Shown here: positions 55,982 to 64,000 of the stretch, in pieces
How positions within the stretch are numbered: the stretch's first letter is position 1
Layout: each line of letters begins with the position of its first letter
Notes under the pieces: generated by a model
What the model was told of the DNA's origin: nothing
The model's database searches: none
The model's input: only the letters and a program-made list of their open reading frames with translations
Made by a program: the position numbers and the translations under genes
NCBI GenBank assembly: GCA_021604805.1
Contig: BQJR01000001.1
Span: 846,925-910,924, forward strand
Source of the DNA: Planctomycetota bacterium
GTDB lineage: Bacteria; Planctomycetota; B15-G4
Length of the DNA stretch: 64,000 nt
Direction: 5' to 3'

Positions 55982-58512
55982 CGCTGAGCCGTCCGCGAGT
56001 TGTCCAGCACATCACGCTCGAGCCAAGCGGTCACGGCAGGCTTGCGCAGGAACATCTCGAAGACCGGCACCGCGCCCTCACCGCCGTGCAGGCCGATCTC
56101 TTCGACGAGCACCGCGAAGGCCACGCGCGGCGCCTCCGCCGGGAAGAAGCCCGCGAACCAAGCGTGGTCGGGGCGGTTGGCGACCTCGGCCGTGCCGGTC
56201 TTGGCGGCCACGTGTCCGCTCAGCGCGTCGAAGGGCGCGCTCTCGAAGAGCTTCATGAGTTCGTGGGCCGTGCCGACCGGCGATTCGACGACCGCGCGCA
56301 TGCCCGCCTTGATCTCGTCCAGGTCGCCGGGGTGCAGGCCGAGGTTGCGCGGCGTGACGGCCGGCAAGTCGGGGTAACCCTCCACGTGCCGGATCAGCGA
56401 GGGCGGACGCAACTGACCAGTGCCGAGCGCCGCCATCATCGTGGCGACCTGCAGCGGCGTCACGTCGTCGAGCGGCGACTGGCCGATGGAGAGACGCATG
56501 GCCTCGAACACCGAACCGCGGCCGGGCTGGATCGGCGGCACGTCGTCGCGCACGCCATCGAGCTTCGCGCTCGGATCCAGCGGCACGCCCGCCGCGAGCA
56601 GGCGTTCGTTGCCGATCACCAAGTGACTCGACTCACCGAAGCCGAAGCGCGCGGCCATGTCGAACAGCGGGCCCACACCCATCTCGCGACCGAGCTCGTA
56701 GAAGTAGATGTTGCAGGAGCGCGCCATGGCCGACTGCAAGCCGATGTTGCCGTGGCTGCCGAGACAACGCATCGACTGCGTGCCCAGGCTGAGCGTCATG
56801 CCGCACCAGTGTTCGGGGCTCAAGTCGGGCTCGCCCGTGGCGCGCGCGAAGCCTCGCCAGGCGAGCGCGGTGACCGGCTTGAACACCGAACCGGGCGGCG
56901 GCAAGTTGCCCGATCCACCGGGTCGCAAGGCGCGGTGACGCAAGGGCGCGAACTCGTCGGCGGCGAGTTGGTTGTAGTCGGCGTGGTAGCGCGCGCGCGG
57001 TGCGCGTGGACCGCTGGCGAGCGTGAGCACCTCGCCCGTGCGCGGATCCATGACCACGATGGCGCCGGTCCAGTGTGCTTGGGCACTGTCGTCGCGTGGC
57101 GGCTGGACGAAGACTTCGTCGAGCACTTCTTCAGCTGCGGCCTGCAGCGCCAAGTCGAGCGTGAGCGTGACGTTCAAGCCGCGCTGCGGTTCGCGGTGTT
57201 CCTCGGTGCGGCCTTCCGTGTCGCGTCGACTCGCGATCCAGCCGCGCTTGCCGCGCAACACGGGTTCGAGCACGCGCTCCAGGCCGCGCCGGCCGGTCTC
57301 CTCGTCGGGGCGGTAATCGAGTTCGCGCACGGCGAGCCGCAACTCGGCGATCTCGCGCATCTCGGCGTCGCTGGGATCGGCGAGCGACACGAGGTCGACC
57401 AGCCGGCTCGCGTTGAGGTTCGCGATCTCGAGCGGGTTCTTGTCCACGCCTTCGATCAGTCGCATGTCGCCCGAGGGCGCGCCCACGTCGCCGAGCAACA
57501 GCGGTGCCACCTCACGCCCGCGATGGCTCGGATACACGCGACGTTGTTGCGGGCTCAGCTCGAAACCGGGGAATGCGCGCGAGCGCAGGGTCACGAGGGT
57601 TTGCGTGTCGTGCGGGATGTTCGCTGCGAGGCGTCGCGCACGACCGTCGAACTGGCGGCGCGCGGCGTCGGCCACGGCGTAGCCCTCGCGCGTGTCCACG
57701 AAGGCGCGGTACTGTTCCGGCGTCGGCGGTGTGCGCGCGGCTGCCGCCTCGGGCTCGCGCTCCGACGCGACGGCAGTGCCCGCGCCCGAAGCGAACTCGG
57801 TGACCGCGTTCGCCTTGCGCTTCGACATCAACTCGGCGACTTGATCCCGCACGTCGCGGTCGGCGCGCTGGCGCGAGGCCTCCATGCCTTCGAGGAGCTC
57901 GTCGAGCGGCATGTCGAGCACGCGCGCGAGGTCGGGCAAGGCCGCGCGCTCGAGTTGTTGACGCGCCACGAGGCGCTGGCGCGCCGCGGCGAAAGCCGGC
58001 AGCTCGCCGAGCGTCTGCTCGAGCGCGGCGCCCCCCTCGCGCAAACCGATCAGCGCCGCCTGCTCGAAGTCCTTCCCGAAGAGCGCGCCCACGTAGAACA
58101 AGAAGTCCGCACGACGCGCGCGCGGCTCGAGCGCAGCGATGTCACTCAGACGCGTGGACTCGAAACGTGACAGCAGCGCGTCGCCGAAGTCGATCGCCTC
58201 GATCACGCTGAGCACGTCGCCGTGACGCGCGCGCTCAGCTGCGGAGAGCGCGCCGGCCACCGACTCGCGTCGCCAATCGCGGTACACGAACACGAGGTCG
58301 GCGACCTCTTCGGTGCGCGCCATGGGTTCACCGTGGCGATCGAGGATCCACCCCCGCTCGAAGGGCAGCGAGCGGTAACGCATCGTGCTGCGCAGCGACT
58401 CGCGCGACCACATCTCGTGCTCCACGACCTGCAAGCGCACGAGCTGCGCGGCGAGCAAGCCGTAGCCCACGAGCAGGGTGAGGAACACCACGGCCACGCG
58501 CTGCTGTCTCAC
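55978..58512 (-). CDS. mrdA: Penicillin-binding protein 2 (elongation transpeptidase) with large insert
   Basis: 844 residues from GTG 58512, against ~630 in E. coli. One N-terminal helix is followed by ERGWILDRHGEPMA (family start). A ~235-residue Ala/Glu/Arg-rich insert (~70-305) without similarity follows, then the rest of the PBP dimer domain (FELSPQQRRVYPS). The transpeptidase carries all three motifs: Ser542 in PGSVFKP, SCN in MARSCNIYFYELG and KTGTAEVANRPDHAWFAGF. It cross-links new glycan strands made by RodA and is the target of mecillinam-type drugs. It overlaps mreD (GTGA) and rodA (ATGA). Confidence 0.94.
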   Translation of the reverse strand: MRQQRVAVVFLTLLVGYGLLAAQLVRLQVVEHEMWSRESLRSTMRYRSLPFERGWILDRHGEPMARTEEVADLVFVYRDWRRESVAGALSAAERARHGDVLSVIEAIDFGDALLSRFESTRLSDIAALEPRARRADFLFYVGALFGKDFEQAALIGLREGGAALEQTLGELPAFAAARQRLVARQQLERAALPDLARVLDMPLDELLEGMEASRQRADRDVRDQVAELMSKRKANAVTEFASGAGTAVASEREPEAAAARTPPTPEQYRAFVDTREGYAVADAARRQFDGRARRLAANIPHDTQTLVTLRSRAFPGFELSPQQRRVYPSHRGREVAPLLLGDVGAPSGDMRLIEGVDKNPLEIANLNASRLVDLVSLADPSDAEMREIAELRLAVRELDYRPDEETGRRGLERVLEPVLRGKRGWIASRRDTEGRTEEHREPQRGLNVTLTLDLALQAAAEEVLDEVFVQPPRDDSAQAHWTGAIVVMDPRTGEVLTLASGPRAPRARYHADYNQLAADEFAPLRHRALRPGGSGNLPPPGSVFKPVTALAWRGFARATGEPDLSPEHWCGMTLSLGTQSMRCLGSHGNIGLQSAMARSCNIYFYELGREMGVGPLFDMAARFGFGESSHLVIGNERLLAAGVPLDPSAKLDGVRDDVPPIQPGRGSVFEAMRLSIGQSPLDDVTPLQVATMMAALGTGQLRPPSLIRHVEGYPDLPAVTPRNLGLHPGDLDEIKAGMRAVVESPVGTAHELMKLFESAPFDALSGHVAAKTGTAEVANRPDHAWFAGFFPAEAPRVAFAVLVEEIGLHGGEGAVPVFEMFLRKPAVTAWLERDVLDNSRTAQR

Positions 58513-58967
58513 GCCCAGCCCCTCCGCCTGCGCGCGCGCAACTTGAGGAGTGCGAAGGGCAGCGCCCAGAGCGCACCGAGCAGCAACTCGCTGCCCGCCA
58601 AGGGAGCGTTGTCGAGCACGAGTGCGAGCAGACGGCCCGCTGCGCACCACGCCAGGCCCGCGAGCAGAGCGCCGAGGAACACGGGTCGTGCGCCAGCGAT
58701 CTCGCGCAACCCCTCACGCGCCGCGCGCAGCACGAGGAAGGCGAAGCAGGCCGCGAGCAACTGCGCGCCCAGCGCTTCGAAGAGCAACAGCGCACGCCCC
58801 ACGCCGAGCAAGACGACCACGCTCATGCGCGGCGTGCGTGCGCCGCCGAGCGCGGCCCAAGCCAGCACGACCACCGTGGGATCCGGCGCCCAAGGGCCCA
58901 TCCAGGCGCGCGCCATGCCGAACACGGGTGCGGCCAGCAGCGCCGCGACGATCAGTGCCGCGTTCAT
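58509..58967 (-). CDS. mreD: Rod-shape protein MreD
   Basis: 152 residues from ATG 58967, overlapping mreC by 4 bp. Five hydrophobic helices fill the chain (LIVAALLAAPVFG, TVVVLAWAALGG, MSVVVLLGVGRALLLFEALGAQLLAACFAFLVLRAA, PVFLGALLAGLAWCAAGRLLALVL, ELLLGALWALPFALLKL). Sequence is poorly conserved in this family, so the call rests on size, topology and position between mreC and mrdA. Confidence 0.85.
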   Translation of the reverse strand: MNAALIVAALLAAPVFGMARAWMGPWAPDPTVVVLAWAALGGARTPRMSVVVLLGVGRALLLFEALGAQLLAACFAFLVLRAAREGLREIAGARPVFLGALLAGLAWCAAGRLLALVLDNAPLAGSELLLGALWALPFALLKLRARRRRGWA

Positions 58968-60151
58968 GGTTCCACGACCAGCACGTCGTGCGTGCCGGGG
59001 AGCTCGGCGAAGTCGATCTCGAAACCGAGTTCGTGCACCCGGGCCACGCGTCCCAAGAACAACGCGCCGAGTTCGCGATGACCAGCCCAGACTCGTTGGC
59101 CCACCACCGGGCGCCAGACCGCGGGCCAGCCGTCGACCTGGGGCGCGGTCGGGATCAGGCGTGCGCCGTCCTCGATCACGAGCAGTCCTGGCGGCGCGCG
59201 ACGTTCGACGCGCGCCGAGAACGGGCCGAGCGCGTGAACCACGCCGAGCAGTTGCGAGCCGGAGACCACCCAGTCGCCGCGCTGCAGGCCGGCCACGCGG
59301 CCTCGGTCGATGCGCAGCTGCGTGCCGTCCGCGCGGGGGCTGCCCAAGCACTCTGCCTCGCGCGCCGCACTGGGCAAGCGCGCGCCGCGCGTGACCTCGA
59401 TCACCACCGTGCCCAGATGTTCGGGACGGATCGCGGGCTTCAGGTTGGCCAGCTCGTTGCGCTGCAGATCGAAGCCACCGCCCGGACGATCCCGCGGCAC
59501 GAGTTGCAGGCTGCCGAGCAGCAGGCCGGCGGGCAGGTCGTCGCCGAGCGCGCGCACATCGCGGGTGTACACGGCTTGGTCCTGCGCGGCCACGAGGCGT
59601 CGGCTCGGTTGCGTGACGGCGGCCACGCCCGCTTCACTCTGAACCAGGAAGTGCAGCGGCAGCCCTGTTTCGGACGCGGACCACACGCCAGCCACCGGGC
59701 GCGCGCGCGCATGACCCGGCAGCGCGACCCGCGCGCGACCGTCGCGCTCGACCACGCGATCACCGGCGCGCCAGGAACACAGCGAACCCACGTAACGGCC
59801 GTGGTGTGTGACCGGCGCGTCGAGCAACACCGAGTCGGGCGGCACGGCGATCACGAGTTCACGGCGCGCGAGATCAACGGAGAGCACCGGCACGCTGAGC
59901 AGCTCACGGCCGACGGGCGCGGCAGGCCGACGTCGCAACTCAGCGCGCCAAGCCTCACTCACAGCCGCGACCACGTCGGCCGCCGGCAGCGCTTCGGCCT
60001 CGACCACGCGTTCCGGCGACAGGGCGTCGGTGACGCGGAAGGCCGGCAACCACAGCGTGGCCAAGCTCTCTTCGACGCCTTGCCAGCGAGCGAAACCCGC
60101 CAAGGAGAGCAGACTCAGGGCGAGAACGACGAGCCCCGGTCGGCGATCCAT
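58964..60151 (-). CDS. mreC: Rod-shape protein MreC
   Basis: 395 residues, with AGGAG before ATG 60151. One N-terminal helix (LVVLALSLLSLAGFA), a helical segment (~25-75), then an extended beta-rich periplasmic part with DGTQLRIDRGRVAGLQRGDWVVSGSQLLGVVHALGPFSARVERR and the closing VGQRVWAGHRELGALFLGRVARVHELGFEIDFAELPGTHDVLVVEP. That last stretch is typical of the MreC beta domain. It is longer and more divergent than E. coli MreC (367). It links MreB filaments to PBP2 and activates the RodA-PBP2 pair. Confidence 0.88.
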   Translation of the reverse strand: MDRRPGLVVLALSLLSLAGFARWQGVEESLATLWLPAFRVTDALSPERVVEAEALPAADVVAAVSEAWRAELRRRPAAPVGRELLSVPVLSVDLARRELVIAVPPDSVLLDAPVTHHGRYVGSLCSWRAGDRVVERDGRARVALPGHARARPVAGVWSASETGLPLHFLVQSEAGVAAVTQPSRRLVAAQDQAVYTRDVRALGDDLPAGLLLGSLQLVPRDRPGGGFDLQRNELANLKPAIRPEHLGTVVIEVTRGARLPSAAREAECLGSPRADGTQLRIDRGRVAGLQRGDWVVSGSQLLGVVHALGPFSARVERRAPPGLLVIEDGARLIPTAPQVDGWPAVWRPVVGQRVWAGHRELGALFLGRVARVHELGFEIDFAELPGTHDVLVVEP

Positions 60152-60222
60152 GGCGAGCTCTCCTGTGCGAGGCTCCTCTTCAGTCGGTCACGGTGAGGCG
60201 GCCGATCAGCACGCGATCCCGA

Positions 60223-61284
60223 TCAGGCAGCGGCGGATTCGTCGCCCGAGTCGAGCACACGGCTGTAGAGGTCGAGCTGGTTCAGGAACTCACCGGTTCC
60301 ACGCGCCACGCAGGTGAGCGGGTCGGAGGCCACGCGCACCGGCAGCTGCACTTCCTGTTCGACGATCGTGCCGAGGTCGCGCAGCAGCGCGCCGCCGCCA
60401 CACAGGATGATGCCTTGCTGCACGAGGTCGGCCGCGAGTTCGGGCGGCGTGCTCTCGAGCGTGGTGCGGATCGTTTGGATGATCGACATCACCGGTTCCA
60501 TGAGCGCTTCGCGGATCTCGGTGCTGGTGATCACCGTGCGACGCGGCAGGCCGATCATGAGATCGCGACCGGCGACCTCCATCTCGAGTTCCTTCTCGAG
60601 CGGCGCGGCGGAACCGATCGCCATCTTGATGCGCTCGGCGGTCTGATCGCCGATGAGCAAGTTGTAGTTGCGGCGCATGTAGTTGACGATCGACTCATCC
60701 ATCTCGTCGCCGGCGACGCGAATCGATTCGCTGTGCACCGTGCCGAAGAGCGACATCACGGCGACTTCCGTCGTGCCGCCGCCGATGTCCACGACCATGC
60801 TCGCCATCGGGTCGGCCACAGGCATGCCCGCGCCGATGCCGGCGGCCATGGGCTCGCTCACGAGGTAGACCTTGCGCGCGCCCGCGCGCTCGGCGCTGTT
60901 GATCACCGCGCGACGTTCCACGGCGGTGATGCCCGACGGGATCGCGATCACGATGCGCGGCCGCACCATCACGTTGCGGTTGTGCACCTTGCGGATGAAG
61001 TAGCGCAGCATCTTCTCGGTGATCTCGAAGTCGGCGATCACGCCGTTCTTGAGCGGCCGGATGGCCTGGATGTTGCCGGGCGTCTTGCCGAGCATCTCCT
61101 TGGCCTGAAGACCGACGGCGTCGCCGCCGAGCAGCACTTCATTCGTGCCCTTGCGCACCGCCACCACCGACGGCTCGTTCAACACGATGCCCTCGTTGGG
61201 GATGCACACGAGCGTGTTCGCCGTGCCGAGATCGATCCCCATGTCGATGGAGAACTTGCCAATCATCCACTCGAAGGCCTTCAT
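60223..61284 (-). CDS. mreB: Actin-like cytoskeletal protein MreB
   Basis: 353 residues from ATG 61284, with GCGGAGG seven bases upstream. Actin-fold signatures: DMGIDLGTANTLVCIPNEGIVLNEPSVVAV, AIRPLKNGVIADFEITEKMLRYFI, VIAIPSGITAVERRAV, VSEPMAAGIGAGMPV, VVDIGGGTTEVAVMSL and LCGGGALLRDLG. It forms membrane filaments that steer the elongasome. The 71-bp gap to mreC contains no clear terminator. Presence of the full mre-mrd set predicts a rod or elongated cell with peptidoglycan. Many Planctomycetia lack mreB, which bears on the taxonomy. Confidence 0.98.
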   Translation of the reverse strand: MKAFEWMIGKFSIDMGIDLGTANTLVCIPNEGIVLNEPSVVAVRKGTNEVLLGGDAVGLQAKEMLGKTPGNIQAIRPLKNGVIADFEITEKMLRYFIRKVHNRNVMVRPRIVIAIPSGITAVERRAVINSAERAGARKVYLVSEPMAAGIGAGMPVADPMASMVVDIGGGTTEVAVMSLFGTVHSESIRVAGDEMDESIVNYMRRNYNLLIGDQTAERIKMAIGSAAPLEKELEMEVAGRDLMIGLPRRTVITSTEIREALMEPVMSIIQTIRTTLESTPPELAADLVQQGIILCGGGALLRDLGTIVEQEVQLPVRVASDPLTCVARGTGEFLNQLDLYSRVLDSGDESAAA

Positions 61285-61452
61285 AGGGACCCTCCGCAAA
61301 GGAGCCTGATGAAGACCGAGAGCCCTCCAGCTCTCGCCCCTCCCAGGGCTCGGACCGCCGCTGCGTCGTTACCGCCTGATCCGTCGGTCCGGTGATCCCT
61401 GCGCCCTGATCGTGGCTCGGGTCACCCTCTCGACGGGAGGACGCCAGCGCTT

Positions 61453-61481
61453 ATTTGAGCAGCCGGAGAGGGTGGATCCAA
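61453..61481 (-). promoter_or_regulatory. Candidate sigma-70 promoter of the mre-mrd operon
   Basis: On the minus strand TTGGAT (61481-61476), a 17-base spacer and TCAAAT (61458-61453). Transcription would start near 61446, giving mreB a leader of ~160 bases. Confidence 0.45.
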
Positions 61482-61689
61482 CCGCGAATTCGCACAGTAA
61501 GGCACCAAATCTTGTGGACCGACTGCGCGCGTCCCCCAGCGAAGGTGGCGGCCGAGCGCTTCGAGTGCGCGCTGCGACTGCGCGCGCAGACCGACGAGCC
61601 CCGCGCGGCGCCGACACCGTGTCGGGCATCGAGGCAGGATGCGCGCGGGGCGCAGCGCAAAGAACCGCCGCCACCGCCGCGTGAAACGC

Positions 61690-61725
61690 GCGAAGGCGGC
61701 GCGCCCTCGAGCGCGCCGCCTTCGC
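61690..61725 (-). terminator. Strong 15-bp stem terminator
   Basis: A perfect 15-bp inverted repeat (61690-61704 with 61711-61725) around a 6-base loop. On the minus strand it is followed by GCGTTTCACG, a weak T-run. It lies 58 bases after the stop of the small membrane-protein gene and separates it from the mreB promoter. Confidence 0.6.
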
Positions 61726-61783
61726 GGTCACCTGTCGAAACACCACTCGGCGCTCCGCAGGGGTGTGTTCCCGGGTCCGGCGC

Positions 61784-62014
61784 TTAGCCGAAGAGCCCCG
61801 CGCCGTGCTCCGCCATGCGCATCTGGATCAGCACGAAGCCGAGCAGCAAGCAGATGAAGGTGAAGAACACGAGCCCGGTCTCGAGACCGTGGGCGCCGCC
61901 CTCAGCAGCAGCCTCAGCACCAGCCTCTTCGACCTCGAAGGAGCTGTCTTTGGCGGCCGAGCGGGGCTTACGCGGTGCGGCAGCCTTGCCGCGAGATCCA
62001 GAACGTTTGGCCAT
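61784..62014 (-). CDS. Small basic single-helix membrane protein
   Basis: 76 residues. Basic N-terminus (AKRSGSRGKAAAPRKPRSAAK), acidic middle (FEVEEAGAEAAAEGG), one membrane helix (GLVFFTFICLLLGFVLIQMRM) and a short tail. The basic start lies on the cytoplasmic side by the positive-inside rule. Unrecognised. It begins 18 bp after the coiled-coil gene and is probably co-transcribed with it, so the two may form one envelope complex. Confidence 0.75.
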   Translation of the reverse strand: MAKRSGSRGKAAAPRKPRSAAKDSSFEVEEAGAEAAAEGGAHGLETGLVFFTFICLLLGFVLIQMRMAEHGAGLFG

Positions 62015-62032
62015 GGTGATGAGCCTTTCGGA

Positions 62033-62890
62033 TCAGAGACGGGTGGTGGCGCGGTCGAAGCGGCGGATGGAACCGTCAGCGACGATCACCGAGGCCACCG
62101 AGTGGTTCTCGTGCACGTCGTCGACGCGCACCTGGCCGAGCCAGTTCTCACCGTCGGTGCCACCGAGGCGGTAGATGTCGAGCGTGAAGCCCTTCTTGAC
62201 GCCGTCGGCGAGCCCCTTGTCGAGGATCACGAAGTTGTAGTCCTCGTCGACATCAGCGACGACCGCTTCGATGAGCGGCGTGGCCACGATGGAGGCCAGG
62301 TCGAAGCCGCTGGCTTGCGCGATCTCCACGACGCGCTCGGCCTCACGCTTGCCGTCGAGGGCAGCCGTGAGCTCGTCGTTGAGCGAGTCGATCTGCCCGC
62401 GGATGGCGTCGGCGGCATCCTCGGCGTCGCGGCGCGCCAGCTCGGCGTTGCGCTGCGCTTCCTTGGAGTCGGCCGCGGCGGTGCGCAGGCTGTCGTTGTT
62501 GTCGGCCAGGTCGCGGTTGCGCTTCTGCGCTTCGCTCAGGTCGCGCTGCAACAGCTCGAAGGTGGCGGCGAGCTGCTCGAGGTTGCCCTGGAGCGCTTGG
62601 TTGTCGACCTCGAGGCGCTTGGCGCTGCGGTCGGCGTTCTCACGCGCGACTTCGGCGTCGTCCTTGTCGGCTTGCAGCTGGTTCTTCTGGTTTTCCAGCT
62701 GAAGACGGGCCGTGCTGCTTGTGTTGCTGAGGTCGTCGAGATCCGCCTTCGTCTGAGTGAGCTCAGCCTGAAGTGCGTCGAGTTTCGAGGCGGCCTCCGA
62801 CTCCGTCTGCAGCAGCGCGCCAGCGGCGCCCACCACGAGAAGTGCCAGGACCAAGTTCACGACCACGAAGATCTTGCCGATGCTGCTCAT
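62033..62890 (-). CDS. Membrane-anchored coiled-coil protein
   Basis: 285 residues from ATG 62890. One N-terminal helix (IFVVVNLVLALLVVGAAGAL), a continuous coiled coil (~30-190, rich in Leu, Gln, Asp, Ala, e.g. LDALQAELTQTKADLDDL), then a ~80-residue beta domain (VVADVDEDYNFVILDKGLADGVKKGFTLDIYR and WLGQVRVDDVHENHSVASVI). The beta domain resembles the periplasmic ends of MreC-like or FlgT-like proteins, in which a Gly-Asp turn repeats. The topology (helix, coil, beta) is the same as MreC, and the mre cluster is the next operon. Role inferred as envelope organisation. Confidence 0.78.
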   Translation of the reverse strand: MSSIGKIFVVVNLVLALLVVGAAGALLQTESEAASKLDALQAELTQTKADLDDLSNTSSTARLQLENQKNQLQADKDDAEVARENADRSAKRLEVDNQALQGNLEQLAATFELLQRDLSEAQKRNRDLADNNDSLRTAAADSKEAQRNAELARRDAEDAADAIRGQIDSLNDELTAALDGKREAERVVEIAQASGFDLASIVATPLIEAVVADVDEDYNFVILDKGLADGVKKGFTLDIYRLGGTDGENWLGQVRVDDVHENHSVASVIVADGSIRRFDRATTRL

Positions 62891-63008
62891 CCGAGCTCTC
62901 GCTGGAGTGGGGATTGGCGCCGATCCCGGGGTCGATCGGCGAGGACGGAAGAAGCCCAAGAGGGCTCCAAACAGCCGCTGGGGAGGTTAGTGAGGCCCTT
63001 GGACAGTG

Positions 63009-64000
63009 TCAAGGAAGCCGCGCCATCCGAGCCACGAAGAAACAGCGCGCGAGCACGAAGAGCGCCGCGAGCCAAGCCCAGGCGTCTCCGATCGAGGTGT
63101 ACAGAGTGCTGCCTGAGTAAAGCGGGACGCGCGCAGAGAACACGCCCGCCACCGCTCGATCCTGCCCGTTCACCTGCAACACGTCGGCTTCGCGGGGCAT
63201 GCGCCCCATGGGCCGCACGAGGCTCGAGATGCCGGTGTTCGTGCTGCGGAACATGGCCCGACGCGTCTCCACGCAGCGCAGCACAGACTGCAGCTGCATG
63301 TGGTCGAACTCGGCAGAGGTGTCGAACCATCCTTCGTTGCTCAGGTTCACGAGGTAGCGGGCGCCGGCCTGCACGAAGCGCCGGGTGTAGTCCCCATAGG
63401 CGTTCTCGAAGCAGATGGTGACACCGAAGTCGTGCTCGCCCCGGCGCATCACGGAGGGGCCCGGGCCCGGCACCAGATTCGGCGCGAAGTGCGCGATCGA
63501 GTAGACGAGCTGCTCGATCCACTCCCCCACGAAGCTCGGCACCATGTCGACCAGCGGCAACTTCTCGCCACCCGGGATCAGGATGTGCTTCGAATAGCGG
63601 TCGCGCTCCGTGCCGGCCGAGTCGAAGAGCAGCACGCTGTTCTGCATGCGCACCGGCGGGTTGCGCAGGTCGAGCACGCCGTTGAGCGTGGTGCCGATCA
63701 GCGCCCAGGTGGACCCGTCGAACGCTGCGAGGAGTTCGCCCAGACGAGCCGCCTCCTGGCGTGAAAGCTGCTGGAGCGTGTCGTCGAGGGCATCGCGGGC
63801 GGGAGTGGTCGGGAGCGCGAAGGCCGGGCCGGGATCGCCGCGACGGTCGTCTTCGAAGACGCCACCCGGCCACATCGTCTCGGGGAACACGAGCAGATCG
63901 GCCTGCGGGTGCTCGGCGGCCGCACGCAGCGCCAGTTGACGGCACACCTGCCAGCGATGCGCGGTCATGTCCTGCTGTTCCTTGAGCTCCTGCGGGAAAC
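63009..64000 (-). CDS. lnt: Apolipoprotein N-acyltransferase, C-terminal part (N-terminus beyond right edge)
   Basis: The minus-strand frame is open to base 64000 and ends at 63009, so the N-terminal membrane helices are outside the window. About 330 residues are visible, starting in the nitrilase-like domain (FPQELKEQQ). The catalytic triad is present: Glu in LLVFPETMWPGG, Lys in ERDRYSKHILIPGGEKLPL, and Cys in VTICFENAYGDYTRRF. NLSNEGWFDTSAEFDHMQL and the last membrane helix (WAWLAALFVLARCFFVA) follow. It adds the third acyl chain to lipoproteins in the inner membrane. An ATG at 63968 is internal, not the start. Confidence 0.93.
   Translation of the reverse strand, partial: FPQELKEQQDMTAHRWQVCRQLALRAAAEHPQADLLVFPETMWPGGVFEDDRRGDPGPAFALPTTPARDALDDTLQQLSRQEAARLGELLAAFDGSTWALIGTTLNGVLDLRNPPVRMQNSVLLFDSAGTERDRYSKHILIPGGEKLPLVDMVPSFVGEWIEQLVYSIAHFAPNLVPGPGPSVMRRGEHDFGVTICFENAYGDYTRRFVQAGARYLVNLSNEGWFDTSAEFDHMQLQSVLRCVETRRAMFRSTNTGISSLVRPMGRMPREADVLQVNGQDRAVAGVFSARVPLYSGSTLYTSIGDAWAWLAALFVLARCFFVARMARLP

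Larger units (their letters stand above)
61285..61783. other. 499-bp intergenic region upstream of mreB
   Basis: It holds the terminator of the small membrane-protein gene, a promoter-like pair for mreB and a ~160-base mreB leader with a 6-bp hairpin (GAGAGC at 61318-61323, GCTCTC at 61330-61335). I see no gene in it; the frames crossing it lack family signals. Confidence 0.55.

Overview
The window is GC-rich bacterial chromosome, densely coded, with many genes coupled by ATGA or GTGA overlaps. It encodes a Gram-negative envelope: a TonB-dependent receptor, LpxB, apolipoprotein N-acyltransferase and several lipoproteins. It also carries MqnA of the futalosine menaquinone route, HEAT-repeat secreted proteins, sulfatase-superfamily lipoproteins, hybrid kinases, a bacterial topoisomerase VI and a microcompartment whose shell proteins resemble those of Haliangium ochraceum. 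This mix fits a deep-branching, high-GC Planctomycetota lineage. Myxococcota is the main alternative. The taxonomic call is inference from gene content, not from a marker gene. I see no tRNA, rRNA, CRISPR array, prophage or insertion sequence.

Left third (1-32.1 kb). A truncated GH2-type glycosidase and an FxsA gene point left, away from an operon of TonB receptor, small exported peptide, YfiR-like periplasmic protein and hybrid histidine kinase, which reads as one transenvelope signalling unit. MetH follows on the minus strand, preceded by and overlapping an ArsR-methyltransferase fusion. A Rep/PcrA-type helicase and a second hybrid kinase run rightward. A Tyr/His/Gly- and Ser/Arg-rich exported protein lies opposite an O-acetylation pair (SGNH-like plus MBOAT). 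Next come a HEAT-repeat protein, a protease-like protein with a broken HExxH motif, mqnA, a GT-C-type membrane protein, and a three-gene topoisomerase VI operon whose middle gene is unrecognised.

Middle (32.1-45.1 kb). Two alkaline-phosphatase/sulfatase-superfamily lipoproteins, an FbpB-like permease without visible partners, a HEAT protein and clpP lead to an operon of ilvE, SLC13-type transporter, ACT-domain protein and lpxB. After lpxB comes a gene-free block of about 0.9 kb with four tandem-repeat clusters and two strong dyads.

Microcompartment (45.1-52.3 kb, minus strand). Reading from the promoter: CoA-acylating-type aldehyde dehydrogenase with a long tail, BMC-H, BMC-T of the stacking type, two BMC-P pentamers, BMC-T1, a Cys-repeat protein, an ACT protein, a DUF711 protein and an NTF2-like lipoprotein. 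There is no phosphotransacylase, alcohol dehydrogenase or known signature enzyme. DUF711, whose fold is assigned to the PFL-like superfamily, is the best candidate for the missing enzyme. This is the most likely undescribed system in the window.

Right end (52.6-64 kb). Glutamate dehydrogenase and a hotdog thioesterase are followed by a complete mreB-mreC-mreD-mrdA-rodA elongasome cluster, two envelope-type hypothetical genes and a truncated lnt.
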